This document shows, piece after piece, positions 11,669-20,281 of a DNA stretch of 64,000 nucleotides (its first letter is position 1; the number at the start of each line of letters is the position of its first letter). The position numbers and the translations under genes are program-made. The notes under the pieces were generated by a model. The model was not told where the DNA came from and made no database searches. It was given only the letters and a program-made list of their open reading frames with translations. Source of the stretch: Desulfovibrio sp. ZJ209 (lineage in GTDB: Bacteria > Desulfobacterota > Desulfovibrionia > Desulfovibrionales > Desulfovibrionaceae); contig NZ_JAAKEJ010000007.1 of assembly GCF_011039135.1 (NCBI RefSeq), positions 62,001-126,000 on the forward strand, read 5' to 3'.

Positions 11669-12491
11669 CGGCGAACCAGGCGCAGGCCACGAGCACCACC
11701 GTGGCGCCGCTCGCCGTGGCGAGCCACTCCTGCGCGGACAGGAGCAGGCCCGCCGCGCCCGAGCTCACGCCCACGACCACCGACCACCAGAACATGCCCC
11801 CCGCGCTCCTGGCGAGGTTGCGCGCCGTGGCCGCCGGCACCACGAGCAGGGCCGTCATGAGCAGCACGCCCACGGCCCGCACCGAAAACATGACGACAAG
11901 CGCCAGCACGGCGGCGAAGAGATAGTTCCAGAAGGCCGTATGGATGCCCTCGACCCGTGCGGTCACCGGGCTCAGGGCCATGGCGAGCAGGCGGTTCCAG
12001 CCCATAAGCTCGAAGAGCAGCAGGAGGCCGAACAGCACGGCCAGCGCCGCCATTTCGCCGTCGCCCACGGTGAGGATGTCGCCGTAGAGGAATTGCCCCA
12101 TCTGGCGGCCGAGGCCGCTGGCCCGGCTCACCACGGCGAGGCCGAAGGCCACCACGGCCGAAAAGATGATGCCGATGGCCGTATCCGCCGAGAGCCCGCT
12201 TGAGCGCTGCACGGCCATGACCGCGATGCCCACGAGCACCCCGAAGACAAGCATGGCCGTCTCCGGCGGCGCGCCGAGGATGAGCCCGAGCGCCACACCG
12301 GCGAAGGCCGAATGGCCCACGGCGTCCGAAAAAAAGGCCATGCGGAAGAGCGTCACCTGCACGCCGAGCATGGAGGTCATGGGCGTGAGCAACAGCAGCG
12401 CGAGCAGCGCGCGGCGCATGAAGCGCGGCTCGAGGCATTCAAAGGGCAGCACGGAGAGGGCGTCGCACGCGGCGGCCAGCAAGGATGTCAT
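11637..12491 (-). CDS. znuB: Zinc (metal) ABC transporter permease
   Basis: 284 residues from ATG 12491, which overlaps the znuC stop by 4 bases. The protein is almost entirely hydrophobic, with about eight membrane helices, and has the ABC-3 family core (FRMAFFSDAVGHSAFAGVALG, typical of the cytoplasmic loop that meets the ATPase). It carries metal ions delivered by ZnuA across the inner membrane. Zinc is the most likely substrate given the His-rich ZnuA; manganese or iron cannot be excluded from sequence alone. It ends the seven-gene minus-strand run and overlaps the convergent glucokinase by 32 bases. Confidence 0.93.
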   Translation of the reverse strand: MTSLLAAACDALSVLPFECLEPRFMRRALLALLLLTPMTSMLGVQVTLFRMAFFSDAVGHSAFAGVALGLILGAPPETAMLVFGVLVGIAVMAVQRSSGLSADTAIGIIFSAVVAFGLAVVSRASGLGRQMGQFLYGDILTVGDGEMAALAVLFGLLLLFELMGWNRLLAMALSPVTARVEGIHTAFWNYLFAAVLALVVMFSVRAVGVLLMTALLVVPAATARNLARSAGGMFWWSVVVGVSSGAAGLLLSAQEWLATASGATVVLVACAWFAVSCVVRAWRK

Positions 12492-13333
12492 GGGGCGCTC
12501 CCGTCGCCAAGGCCCACGGGCAGCCGCCCCCGGTGGCCAGGCGCCGAAAGGGCGCCGCATTGCGGGCAGCCGGGGGCATCGAGGTCGCACTGGTCGGGAT
12601 AGAGGTGGATGGGCACCCCGAAAAGCGAGAGCAGGAGCCGGGCGGTGAGGGTTTCGCGCGGGGGGCCCTGGGCCAGCATCCGCCCGTCAAGGCAGATGAC
12701 GTGGGTGGCGTAGTGGGCCGCCAAGGGCAGGTTGTGGCTCACCATGATGAGCGTGAAGCCGCGCTCGCGCCGGGCCGCGTCCAGCACTTCCCAGAACAGG
12801 CGCTCGCCGTGCACGTCCACGCCGGCCTCGGCCTCGTCGAGCACGAGCAGGTCAGGGTCGTGCCCGAGGGCCGCGGCGAGGAGCACGCGACGCAATTCGC
12901 CGCCCGAGAGATCGCCCAGGCGCTGCCCCTCAAGGTCCGCCGCGTCCACGGTTTCGAGCAGGGCGCGCCCGCGCAGGCGCGCGCCGGCCGATACCCCGAG
13001 CCAGAGCGGGCGCCGCTGGGCTCCGAGCGCGAGAAATTCGCGCACGGTGAGCGGCAGCCCGCGTTCCACCACCAGTTGCTGCGGCACATGGGCCACGCGC
13101 TGCCCGCCCTCGAGGACGATGCGGCCGCTGTAGGCCCGCTCGCCCAGCAGGCAGTGGAGCAGGGTGGTCTTGCCCGCGCCGTTGGGGCCCATGAGCACGG
13201 TGGCGCCGCCCGCCGGGGCCACGGCGTCCACATCTGCAAGGATGGTGCGGCCGCCGGCCACGACGCCCACATGCTCGAAGCGCACCGCCGGCGCCGTGAG
13301 GCAGACCGTCTCTTTCCGGGGCTCAGGGAACAT
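12488..13333 (-). CDS. znuC: Zinc ABC transporter ATP-binding protein
   Basis: 281 residues with the start at ATG 13333, 11 bases inside the end of znuA. Walker A GPNGAGKTT near residue 43, signature LSGGELRRVLLA, Walker B LLVLDEAEAGVD and switch VSHN are all present. Walker B has EA in place of the usual EP before the D-loop. The C-terminus carries an extra segment DQCDLDAPGCPQCG with three Cys, which looks able to bind a metal and could sense the transported ion; this is inference. It energises ZnuB. The next gene starts within its stop codon. Confidence 0.94.
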   Translation of the reverse strand: MFPEPRKETVCLTAPAVRFEHVGVVAGGRTILADVDAVAPAGGATVLMGPNGAGKTTLLHCLLGERAYSGRIVLEGGQRVAHVPQQLVVERGLPLTVREFLALGAQRRPLWLGVSAGARLRGRALLETVDAADLEGQRLGDLSGGELRRVLLAAALGHDPDLLVLDEAEAGVDVHGERLFWEVLDAARRERGFTLIMVSHNLPLAAHYATHVICLDGRMLAQGPPRETLTARLLLSLFGVPIHLYPDQCDLDAPGCPQCGALSAPGHRGRLPVGLGDGSAP

Positions 13334-14306
13334 CGAAATACCGCCGCAGGGTCCCGGCATTGGCGCGCATGGCGCGTTCATAATAGTCGAGCGGCGCGTC
13401 CGCCGGGCCCGAGGCCACGGGATCGAGCAGGGCGAAGGGCACGCCGCTCTCGGCCGAGAGCAGTTCCACCGCGCGGTCGGGGGCCGGCGGCTCCCCGGCG
13501 ATGAGCACGGGCGCCTCGGCCTTCAGGCGCCGGGTCAGGCCATGGAGCTGCGAGGCGGAAAGCGCCGAGCCCTCATCGCCCGCCCTAAGCACGGCCAGGG
13601 TTTCGAGGCCGGCTTCGTGGGCGAGGTAGGCGAGGTCGTCATGCTGGAGCACGATGCCCTTGCGCGGCGCGGCCTTGCCGATGGCCGCGAGCGTGCCGGC
13701 CACGGCCTCGAGCCTGCCGGCGAAGGCGGCGGCATTGGCGCGGTAGGCTTCGGCGTGGGGCGGGTCCAGCCGGGCGAGGCCTTCGCCGATGGCGCGCGCC
13801 ATGAGCGCGGCCTGCGCCGGCCCGGCGAAGATGTGCGGATTGACCCCGGGCGAGCCGTGGTCATGCGCGTGGTCATGGCCGTCATCATGCCCGTGGCCGG
13901 CCTCTGCGGGGGCGGGCAGCGGGTCGGCGCCGCGGCTCGCGTCGATGACCGCATGTTCCTTGTCCAGCGCGCGCAGCGGCTGGCTGAGAAATGCCTCGAG
14001 CCCGAGGCCGTTGATGACGATGGCCCGGGCTGCGGCCAGCTTGCGCAGATCGGCCGGGCTCGGCGTGAACTCGTGCGGGCAGCCCGTCTGCGCGGGCACG
14101 AACAGCTCCACGCGCACGCCGTTTACCTCGTGGCAGACATTGCGCGTGAAGAGCCACACCGGGAAGGTGGTGGCGAGCACGCGAAATTCGCCAGCGGACG
14201 CGGGAGCCGCCTCCGCCGCGCGGGCTCCCTGGCAGGGCGCGAGCGTGAGCAGGCAAATCAGCGCGCAGAGCGCGCTCCAGAGGGGGAAAAAATGGCGGCG
14301 CTTCAT
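13323..14306 (-). CDS. znuA: Zinc ABC transporter substrate-binding protein
   Basis: 327 residues from ATG 14306 (MKRRHFF), which overlaps the preceding stop by ATGA. A signal peptide covers about residues 1-31. The mature protein has the cluster-9 metal-binding fold: an early VLATTFPVWLFTRNV, PHEFTPSPADLRKL with a metal His, an acidic His-rich loop HGHDDGHDHAHDHG near residue 138, then GVNPHIFAGP and LQHDDLAYLAHEAGL. The His loop is typical for zinc-specific members. It captures zinc in the periplasm and hands it to ZnuBC. Confidence 0.93.
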   Translation of the reverse strand: MKRRHFFPLWSALCALICLLTLAPCQGARAAEAAPASAGEFRVLATTFPVWLFTRNVCHEVNGVRVELFVPAQTGCPHEFTPSPADLRKLAAARAIVINGLGLEAFLSQPLRALDKEHAVIDASRGADPLPAPAEAGHGHDDGHDHAHDHGSPGVNPHIFAGPAQAALMARAIGEGLARLDPPHAEAYRANAAAFAGRLEAVAGTLAAIGKAAPRKGIVLQHDDLAYLAHEAGLETLAVLRAGDEGSALSASQLHGLTRRLKAEAPVLIAGEPPAPDRAVELLSAESGVPFALLDPVASGPADAPLDYYERAMRANAGTLRRYFDVP

Positions 14307-15193
14307 GCGTTGATCCCGTCCTTTGCCTGCCACTCCCCGAGGGCGGCGGCGATGAAGGCGCAGATGGCGGCATGCTCCTCCTTGCCGTTGCCGGAAACGC
14401 GCAGGGGCGCGCCGAAGCGGTAGCGGATGGGCATGCCGGGCTTCACGGGGCCGAGCTCCTTGATTTTTTTGCCCTGGCCCCAGGCGTCGGTCTTGAGGGC
14501 CAGCGGCACCAGCGGGGCGCCGGTCTTGCGGGCGAGCTTGACCGCGATGCTGTTGAAGTGCCGCTCGTCAAAGGTGAGCGAGCGCGTGCTCTGCGGAAAG
14601 ATGACCAGCGAGATGCCCCGGCCGAGCCGTTCCGCGCCGCCGTCCAGCACGGCCGCGAGGTCTTCGCGCGGGTTGGTGCGGCCCACCACGATGGGGTCGC
14701 GGGAGCGCATGATGGGCCCGAAAAAGGGCATGGTGACTAGGCTCTCCTTGACCACGAAGGTCACGGGGCGGCGGGGCCGGATGATGCCGGGCAGCATGAA
14801 GGTCTCGAGCGTGCTCATGTGGTTGGCCACGAAGATGCAGGGCTCCTCCGTGGCGCTGATGGCGTCCATGCCGTCGATGTCCACCGGGCAGCCCATGCGC
14901 TCCATGAGGTCCGTGACCCAGTCGCTCGAATAGGCCCAGGCCGCGTCGTCGCACCGTCCCTGCGCCGCCCTGCGCGAGAGCCAGGCCACCGGCCCGAGGA
15001 AGAGCCGGCTGTAAAAGGAGGGGAAGGGCGCCATGCGCGTGACAAGGCCCGGCGTCACGCGCGGGCCGCGGTACGTGTCGCCCGAGCCGTACTTGTTGGG
15101 GATGACGCCCTCGGTAAAGGGCGGGAAGGGCGCGGGCGCCACGGGAAAGGCCGGGGCCTCCCCGGGCGCGGCCGCCTCGGGAGCGTGCGTCAT
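14303..15193 (-). CDS. 1-acyl-glycerol-3-phosphate acyltransferase-like protein (PlsC family)
   Basis: 296 residues from ATG 15193, which overlaps the rarA stop by 4 bases. PlsC-type motifs are recognisable but altered: motif I is NHMSTLET, so the usual H-x4-D is H-x4-E, and motif III is FPQSTRS where FPEGTRS is usual. The long stretch before motif I (about 115 residues) is unusual for PlsC. It likely transfers an acyl chain to a glycerolipid or related acceptor at the inner membrane. Because of the changed motifs the acceptor could be something other than lysophosphatidate. It is followed by znuA in the same run. Confidence 0.8.
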   Translation of the reverse strand: MTHAPEAAAPGEAPAFPVAPAPFPPFTEGVIPNKYGSGDTYRGPRVTPGLVTRMAPFPSFYSRLFLGPVAWLSRRAAQGRCDDAAWAYSSDWVTDLMERMGCPVDIDGMDAISATEEPCIFVANHMSTLETFMLPGIIRPRRPVTFVVKESLVTMPFFGPIMRSRDPIVVGRTNPREDLAAVLDGGAERLGRGISLVIFPQSTRSLTFDERHFNSIAVKLARKTGAPLVPLALKTDAWGQGKKIKELGPVKPGMPIRYRFGAPLRVSGNGKEEHAAICAFIAAALGEWQAKDGINA

Positions 15194-16419
15194 GCGGAAC
15201 CGTCCGGTTTTTTGCGGTTGTGGATCTTTTGCCACCACTGGGCGAGGCGCGGCTCCGCGCCATTGTCGCGCGGCTGGTAGAAGCGCCGGCCGCCGAGCTC
15301 GGGCGGCAGGTAGGGCTGCTCCACGAAGGACTCGGGATAGTTGTGCGGATACTTGTATTCCTTGCCGTAGCCCCATTCCTTCTGGAGCGGCGTCGTGGCG
15401 TTGCGCAGGTGCAGCGGCACCGGCAGCGGGCCGCCCTGCCTCACCTCGCGCGCGGCGTTGAGATAGGCGGCATAGGCGGAATTGCTCTTTTTCGCCAGCG
15501 CGAGATACACCGTGGTCTCGGCGAGGGGGATGAAACCCTCGGGCATGCCGGTGAATTCCACGGCCTGCTGGCAGGCCACGGCCAGCGGCAGGGCCGCCGG
15601 GTCGGCGAGGCCCACGTCCTCCGAGGCGGAAAGGATGAGGCGCCGGCAGATGAAGCGCGGGTCCTCCCCGCCCTCCAGAAGGCAGGCGAGGTAATAGAGC
15701 GCCGCGTCCACGTCGCTGCCGCGGATGGACTTGATGAGCGCCGAGGCGAGCTCATAATGGCTGTCGCCGTCCTTGTCGTGGCGCACGAGGATCTCGGGGA
15801 GCGCCGCGCGCACGGCCTCGGGCCCGCGCTGTTCCCCGGGGAGGGCGGCCACATATTCCACGAGGTTGAGCAGGGTGCGCGCGTCGCCGTTGGCCGAGCC
15901 GGCCAAGAGGTCGAGCACGTCCTCGCCGAGTTCCAGCGCGAGCGAGAGCGCGCCGCGCCGCGCGAGCTCCCTGAGCTCATGGCGCCCCAGCGGCCGCAGC
16001 CGGAGCACATGGAGGCGCGAGAGCAGTTGCCGCGTGACGCTGAAGGACGGGTTCTCGGTGGTGGTGGCGAGCAGGGTGAGCTCGCCCGATTCCACCAGCG
16101 GCAGGAAGAAATCCTGCTGCGCCTTGGAAAAGCGGTGCAATTCGTCGAGAACGAGGATCTCCACCCCGGCGAGCGAGCGGCGCAAATGCTGGAGCCCGGC
16201 CTCGGGCGCGGAAAGGCGCAGGTATTTCTTGCCCGTGGATTTGGCGAGGAGCAGCGCCAGGGTGGACTTGCCGCAGCCCGGCGGCCCGAAAAAGAGCAGG
16301 CTCGGCAGGCGCGTGGCCTGCATGAGCGAGGCTATGCGCCCGGCGAGGTGCGTTTGCCCCAGAAAGTGCGCCATGTCGTCCGGGCGCAGGCGTTCGGGGA
16401 GGGGGCGGTCAACGCTCAT
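15190..16419 (-). CDS. rarA: Replication-associated recombination ATPase RarA (MgsA)
   Basis: 409 residues. An AAA+ core with Walker A GPPGCGKST near residue 47, Walker B ILVLDELHRF, sensor 1 LATTTENPSF and a sensor 2 region near residue 180, then the C-terminal tetramerisation domain with SEDVGLADPAAL and YAAYLNAA, ending in the family's EWGYGKEYKYPHNYP. RarA acts at stalled replication forks with SSB. The gene overlaps rsmE upstream and the acyltransferase downstream by 4 bases each. Confidence 0.95.
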   Translation of the reverse strand: MSVDRPLPERLRPDDMAHFLGQTHLAGRIASLMQATRLPSLLFFGPPGCGKSTLALLLAKSTGKKYLRLSAPEAGLQHLRRSLAGVEILVLDELHRFSKAQQDFFLPLVESGELTLLATTTENPSFSVTRQLLSRLHVLRLRPLGRHELRELARRGALSLALELGEDVLDLLAGSANGDARTLLNLVEYVAALPGEQRGPEAVRAALPEILVRHDKDGDSHYELASALIKSIRGSDVDAALYYLACLLEGGEDPRFICRRLILSASEDVGLADPAALPLAVACQQAVEFTGMPEGFIPLAETTVYLALAKKSNSAYAAYLNAAREVRQGGPLPVPLHLRNATTPLQKEWGYGKEYKYPHNYPESFVEQPYLPPELGGRRFYQPRDNGAEPRLAQWWQKIHNRKKPDGSA

Positions 16420-17318
16420 GGGAGCGGGCCTTCAGGGCCGTCATTTTGAGGCCCGGCAGTTTCGGGCCCGTTCTTTTCCGGCGCGGGCCGGAAATCCGGC
16501 CCCCCCGGCAACTGCGAGGCCCACCAGTGCAGGCCCAGGCAGAGCGCGGCCGCCGTCTCGCAGCGGAGGATGCGGGCGCCGAGGCTCACGGGCGTGAATA
16601 CGGCTTCGCGCAAGGCCGCAAGCTCCCGGGCGGAAAAGCCGCCCTCGGGCCCGATGACATAGACCGTGAGGCCCGCGCGCCCCGCCATGCCCGGCCCGAG
16701 CATGGGGACTCCCTCCTGCCGCTCCCACGGGAGCAGGCGGAAGTCCGCCCCCGCGGCCTGCGCGATGACCCCGCCGATGCCGTCGAAAGCCCGCACTTCC
16801 GGGAGCCACGGGTTGCCGCATTGCTTGGCGCCGGCGACGAGCTGTCCGAGCGACGCCGCCGCGGCATTTTCGGGGAGGCGCCCCTGGCTGTGGTCGCCCT
16901 GCCAGAGCCAGACGCCGGTGGCGCCGAGTTCCGCCGCCTTTTCCATGAAGAAGCCCCGGCGCACGGCCTTGCTCAGGGCCAGCGCCATGACCGCGCGGGA
17001 AGCGGGCTGTGGCTGGAAGCTCCAGCCGAGGAGCGCAAGGCGCGCCTCCCTGCGGCCCACGGCGAGCACCCGGCAGCGCCCGATGCGGCCCTTGCCGTCG
17101 AGCAGCAGGGCGGCCTCTCCGGGCTCGAGCCTGAGCACGCGCAGATGCGCGGCCTCCGGGCCATCAATGAGGACTTCCGCCCCCGCAGGCGCCTCACCGT
17201 CCGGCCCGGCGGCGGGCCAGCATTGTGGCGCGAGATAGAAACGCGGCAACCCGTCGAACATATCCACGTCCCGCGGGGCCTCGTCGCCTCGGCGCCCCTG
17301 CATGGTCCGCCCGCTCAC
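16416..17318 (-). CDS. rsmE: 16S rRNA (uracil-1498-N3)-methyltransferase
   Basis: 300 residues. The N-terminal PUA-like part has HLRVLRLEPGEAALLLDGKG; the C-terminal SPOUT domain has LALSKAVRRGFFMEKAAELGATG, then VIGPEGGFSARELAAL and VSLGARILRCETAAALCL, the knot that binds S-adenosylmethionine. It methylates U1498 of 16S rRNA. The extra 20 residues before MFDGLPRFYL and about 25 after the knot are not typical, so a later start inside the frame is possible; ATG 17318 was chosen because it overlaps the upstream stop by 4 bases. Confidence 0.93.
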   Translation of the reverse strand: MSGRTMQGRRGDEAPRDVDMFDGLPRFYLAPQCWPAAGPDGEAPAGAEVLIDGPEAAHLRVLRLEPGEAALLLDGKGRIGRCRVLAVGRREARLALLGWSFQPQPASRAVMALALSKAVRRGFFMEKAAELGATGVWLWQGDHSQGRLPENAAAASLGQLVAGAKQCGNPWLPEVRAFDGIGGVIAQAAGADFRLLPWERQEGVPMLGPGMAGRAGLTVYVIGPEGGFSARELAALREAVFTPVSLGARILRCETAAALCLGLHWWASQLPGGPDFRPAPEKNGPETAGPQNDGPEGPLP

Positions 17319-19048
17319 GCCACAGCCTCGCGGGCCTGGCGCTCCTCACAGGCGAGGCGCGACTTGCGCACCGCCCGGAAGCGGTCGAGCAGGGCCACGA
17401 GCTTGCCGTAATTCTTGCGGATCTCCTGGCCTGCCGGCGTGAGCGCCGTTTCGGGCACGTCGATATAGGTGCGCGTGAGGTAGCGGTCGTGGAGGATGGT
17501 CTCCACACAGGCGATGATGTCGTCCACGAGGTCGGGGAAGAAGTTGACGATCTCGTACTGGAGCTCGTGCAGCAGGGCCACGGCCTCGCGCGTCATGCGC
17601 CGGTAGGAGATGCGCTCCCCTTTGTAGAGGCGGTGGCAGATGTCCTCGAGGATATGCACGCGCCTTGCCTGCTGGATATAGCTGAAGCGTGTGCACACCT
17701 CCTGGTGGAGGTCGTGCATGGTGTCGAAGATCTCCACATTTTTGGGCGAATACAGGTAGCCCGTCACCACCTTGCTCACCTTGGCGAAAAATTCGTCGCT
17801 GTAGCTGATCATCCGGCGCTGGTGCTTGCTGAGCCAGCTGTAGAGGAACTTGAGGCGCTTCTCGTGCGTGTCCGTGTTCTCCACGACCTCGTTGCGCTTG
17901 TAGATGATGCGGCCCGTGTATTCGCCGCGCACGATGTCGTTGAGGCGAAGAAACATGTTGCTCGCGTCCTTGATGATGTTGAGGCCGCGCAGTGCCTCGC
18001 CGGTGAGCGGGTTGAGCACCTCCTGCGCCGCCACGGAGAGCGCCCTGTCCTGGCGCACGTTGCTCGCGTCGAAGCGGTGCTGCCGGTAGGTGACGCGCAG
18101 GATGACCACGCGGCGCCCCGGGTCGAGGAAGAAGCCGTCGCGCCCGATGGCTTCCAGCGCCTCCTCCTGGTCTTCGTCCACGCGCACGAGGGCGATCTTT
18201 TCCACCAGCGGATAGCGCCGGTTCTCGCCGTCCGAGGTGTAGGTGGTGAGGGTGCGGTCGCTCTGGCCGAGCACGCGCAAAATGAAGTGCTCGCCCATCT
18301 TGTGCAGCTTGCGGGCGAAGAGCGCGCTCGAGGTGCGCCGCTCCGACACGATGGGGAAGCCGTAGAGCTCCATGAGGTATTGGTACACGAACATGCGGTT
18401 GCGCTCGTACATCTGGCTGTCGCCGTAGACGAACTTGCCGATGCGGATGCCGAAGCGCTTGAGCTCGCTGTCGATGTCCGACGGGAAGGACGCGAAAACC
18501 CCGGCGAGGTGGAAGAGCCTGTCCGCGTCCCACGCGAACACCTGGGCCCTGTCCATCTGGAGCAGGTAGGGGAGCAGCGACGGATAGGACTCCACAAGGC
18601 CCGTGTCCACCGAGCGGAACTCCTGCCGGAAGGTGTCCTGCAGGGCGCGGGGCAGGCGCGCGGCCAGCGTCTGGAGGTTCTGCTCCATGACCTGCTGCTC
18701 CAGCGGGCAGGAGGCGCCGCCCTCGCCCAGAAGCACGGGATGGAGCTTGTCGAACTGGAAAATCTCGGAAAAGTAGTCGAGCTCGCGCGCAAAGGCCACC
18801 ATGGCGAAGCCGGGGAGGTCCTTGTATTCAAACATGTCGTTGTCGAAGGAGGGCAAAAGCTCGCGGCCCTCCACAAGGGGATAGTCTTTCAGCTCCTGGT
18901 AGGGACGCACGAGGCAGTAGCGGATGTGGACGGCGTCGAGAAAGCGCTTGAGCGAGGCAAGGTCGCGCAGGGCGAGGGCGTCGGAGAGGGTGAAGGCGTC
19001 GCGCCAGGGGTGGCCGTCCTTGCTGAATACATCTTGCCAGCGAATCAT
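17315..19048 (-). CDS. Conserved hypothetical protein, 577 residues
   Basis: A soluble protein of 577 residues that I do not recognise. No signal peptide, membrane helix or nucleotide-binding motif is visible. It is charged, mostly helical by composition, with several Arg/Lys/Asp-rich stretches and an isolated Cys in GASCPLEQQ. It is the first gene of the minus-strand run that continues with rsmE, rarA, the acyltransferase and znuACB (4-base overlap with rsmE), so its promoter, about 19050-19240, would drive all seven genes. That gap also holds the divergent GAF-protein start. Good coding composition and the tight packing support a real gene. Confidence 0.85.
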   Translation of the reverse strand: MIRWQDVFSKDGHPWRDAFTLSDALALRDLASLKRFLDAVHIRYCLVRPYQELKDYPLVEGRELLPSFDNDMFEYKDLPGFAMVAFARELDYFSEIFQFDKLHPVLLGEGGASCPLEQQVMEQNLQTLAARLPRALQDTFRQEFRSVDTGLVESYPSLLPYLLQMDRAQVFAWDADRLFHLAGVFASFPSDIDSELKRFGIRIGKFVYGDSQMYERNRMFVYQYLMELYGFPIVSERRTSSALFARKLHKMGEHFILRVLGQSDRTLTTYTSDGENRRYPLVEKIALVRVDEDQEEALEAIGRDGFFLDPGRRVVILRVTYRQHRFDASNVRQDRALSVAAQEVLNPLTGEALRGLNIIKDASNMFLRLNDIVRGEYTGRIIYKRNEVVENTDTHEKRLKFLYSWLSKHQRRMISYSDEFFAKVSKVVTGYLYSPKNVEIFDTMHDLHQEVCTRFSYIQQARRVHILEDICHRLYKGERISYRRMTREAVALLHELQYEIVNFFPDLVDDIIACVETILHDRYLTRTYIDVPETALTPAGQEIRKNYGKLVALLDRFRAVRKSRLACEERQAREAVA

Positions 19049-19241
19049 GACGCGGTATCCGTTGTTTTTGAGTATTTTCCAGTACTAACAGATTTTTCAA
19101 AAAAGTTCCAGTGCCGCGGCGCCCCGGCGGCATCCTCTTTCGCCGCGCAGGGGAAAGCGGTTGCGGCCGGCCGGCCGCTTTGCTACAAAAACGGTGTGCG
19201 CCCCCGGGCCAAGCGCCCGCCACCTCCAACCCCGCCGCGCC

Positions 19242-20279
19242 ATGAACGCCACCTCCCTTGAACAGCAAGTCCTCTGTATCATCTGCAGCGTTTTTGACGC
19301 GCATTCCGCCGTGCTCTTCCTGCCGGAAGAGATCGACGACGCCTGCCGGCTTTCCGCGGCCTTCAGCCTTGGGGACAGCATTTGTGAAGATGCCGTCATC
19401 CGCCCGGGCGCCGGCCTTGTGGGCTGGATCATCCGCAACCGCCAGCCGCTCCTGCTGACGCATTTCGACCAGCGGCCCAGCAATCTCGGCTATTACGTAG
19501 ACGGCGCGGAAACCGGCATCAAGGCCTTCATGGGCTGCCCGGTGCCCACGGGCGGCGTGCTCTGCGTGGACAGCAAGCGGCAGTATTCCTTCTCCGACAA
19601 GGACGCCAAGCTCCTCCAGCTCTTCGCCGAGCTCATCGCGCGCCTCGAGACCAATCTCCCCGGGGAGGACATGGCGGGCGACATCCCCCGCTATTTCGCC
19701 GAGCTCGGCGTCATCCAGGACCTGCGCTTCCGCTACAAGCGCTGGCCGGTCTTCCTCGAGAACTTCCTGCTCACCATGCGCGACGCCACGGGCTTCGAAT
19801 ATTGCGCCTTCGCCTCGCTCGACCCGGGCGGCGACGAGTATTGCGTGGAGGCCGAATCCCGGCCGCTTCTTTTGAGGGACGGCGCCCCCGCCTGTCGGCC
19901 CCTGGGCGCGGGCCTCGTGGGCTGGGCCTTCCGCGACGAGCAGCCCGTCTTTGTGGACGATGAGGCCGCCGCGGCCCCCACGGCGCTCTTCGGCAAGGTG
20001 GAGGGCGCCCCGGACTTCAGGACGGCCATCTGCATGCCGGTCATGGTGCACAAGACCGCGCGCGGCGTGCTCTGCCTCGCGCGCACCGGCGCGGGCAGCA
20101 TCGACGAGGGCCTGCGCAGCTTCGTCAGGCAGGCCGTGGACCATCTCGGCCTCTTCCTCGAAAATCTCTATCTCCGCACGCGGCTCAAGGCCCTGTTGCC
20201 CAAGGCCACCGTGGAGAGCGACGGCGCGCGCGTCTTTGACCCCGACATGGCGCCGGCGCCGCCCCGCGAAGAACGCTGA
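19242..20279 (+). CDS. Two-GAF-domain sensory protein
   Basis: 345 residues from ATG 19242. Two similar halves are seen: residues about 10-135 with RPGAGLVGWIIRNRQPLLL, and about 175-310 with RPLGAGLVGWAFRDEQPVFV followed by AICMPVM. The shared GxGLxGWxxRxxQPxxx signature is that of GAF domains, which bind small ligands or bring about dimerisation. There is no kinase, cyclase or DNA-binding domain, so it would act through a partner. The gene lies 2 bases ahead of mreB, suggesting a link to cell-shape control, which is inference. No ribosome-binding site is obvious at the start. Confidence 0.83.
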   Translation: MNATSLEQQVLCIICSVFDAHSAVLFLPEEIDDACRLSAAFSLGDSICEDAVIRPGAGLVGWIIRNRQPLLLTHFDQRPSNLGYYVDGAETGIKAFMGCPVPTGGVLCVDSKRQYSFSDKDAKLLQLFAELIARLETNLPGEDMAGDIPRYFAELGVIQDLRFRYKRWPVFLENFLLTMRDATGFEYCAFASLDPGGDEYCVEAESRPLLLRDGAPACRPLGAGLVGWAFRDEQPVFVDDEAAAAPTALFGKVEGAPDFRTAICMPVMVHKTARGVLCLARTGAGSIDEGLRSFVRQAVDHLGLFLENLYLRTRLKALLPKATVESDGARVFDPDMAPAPPREER

Positions 20280-20281
20280 CC

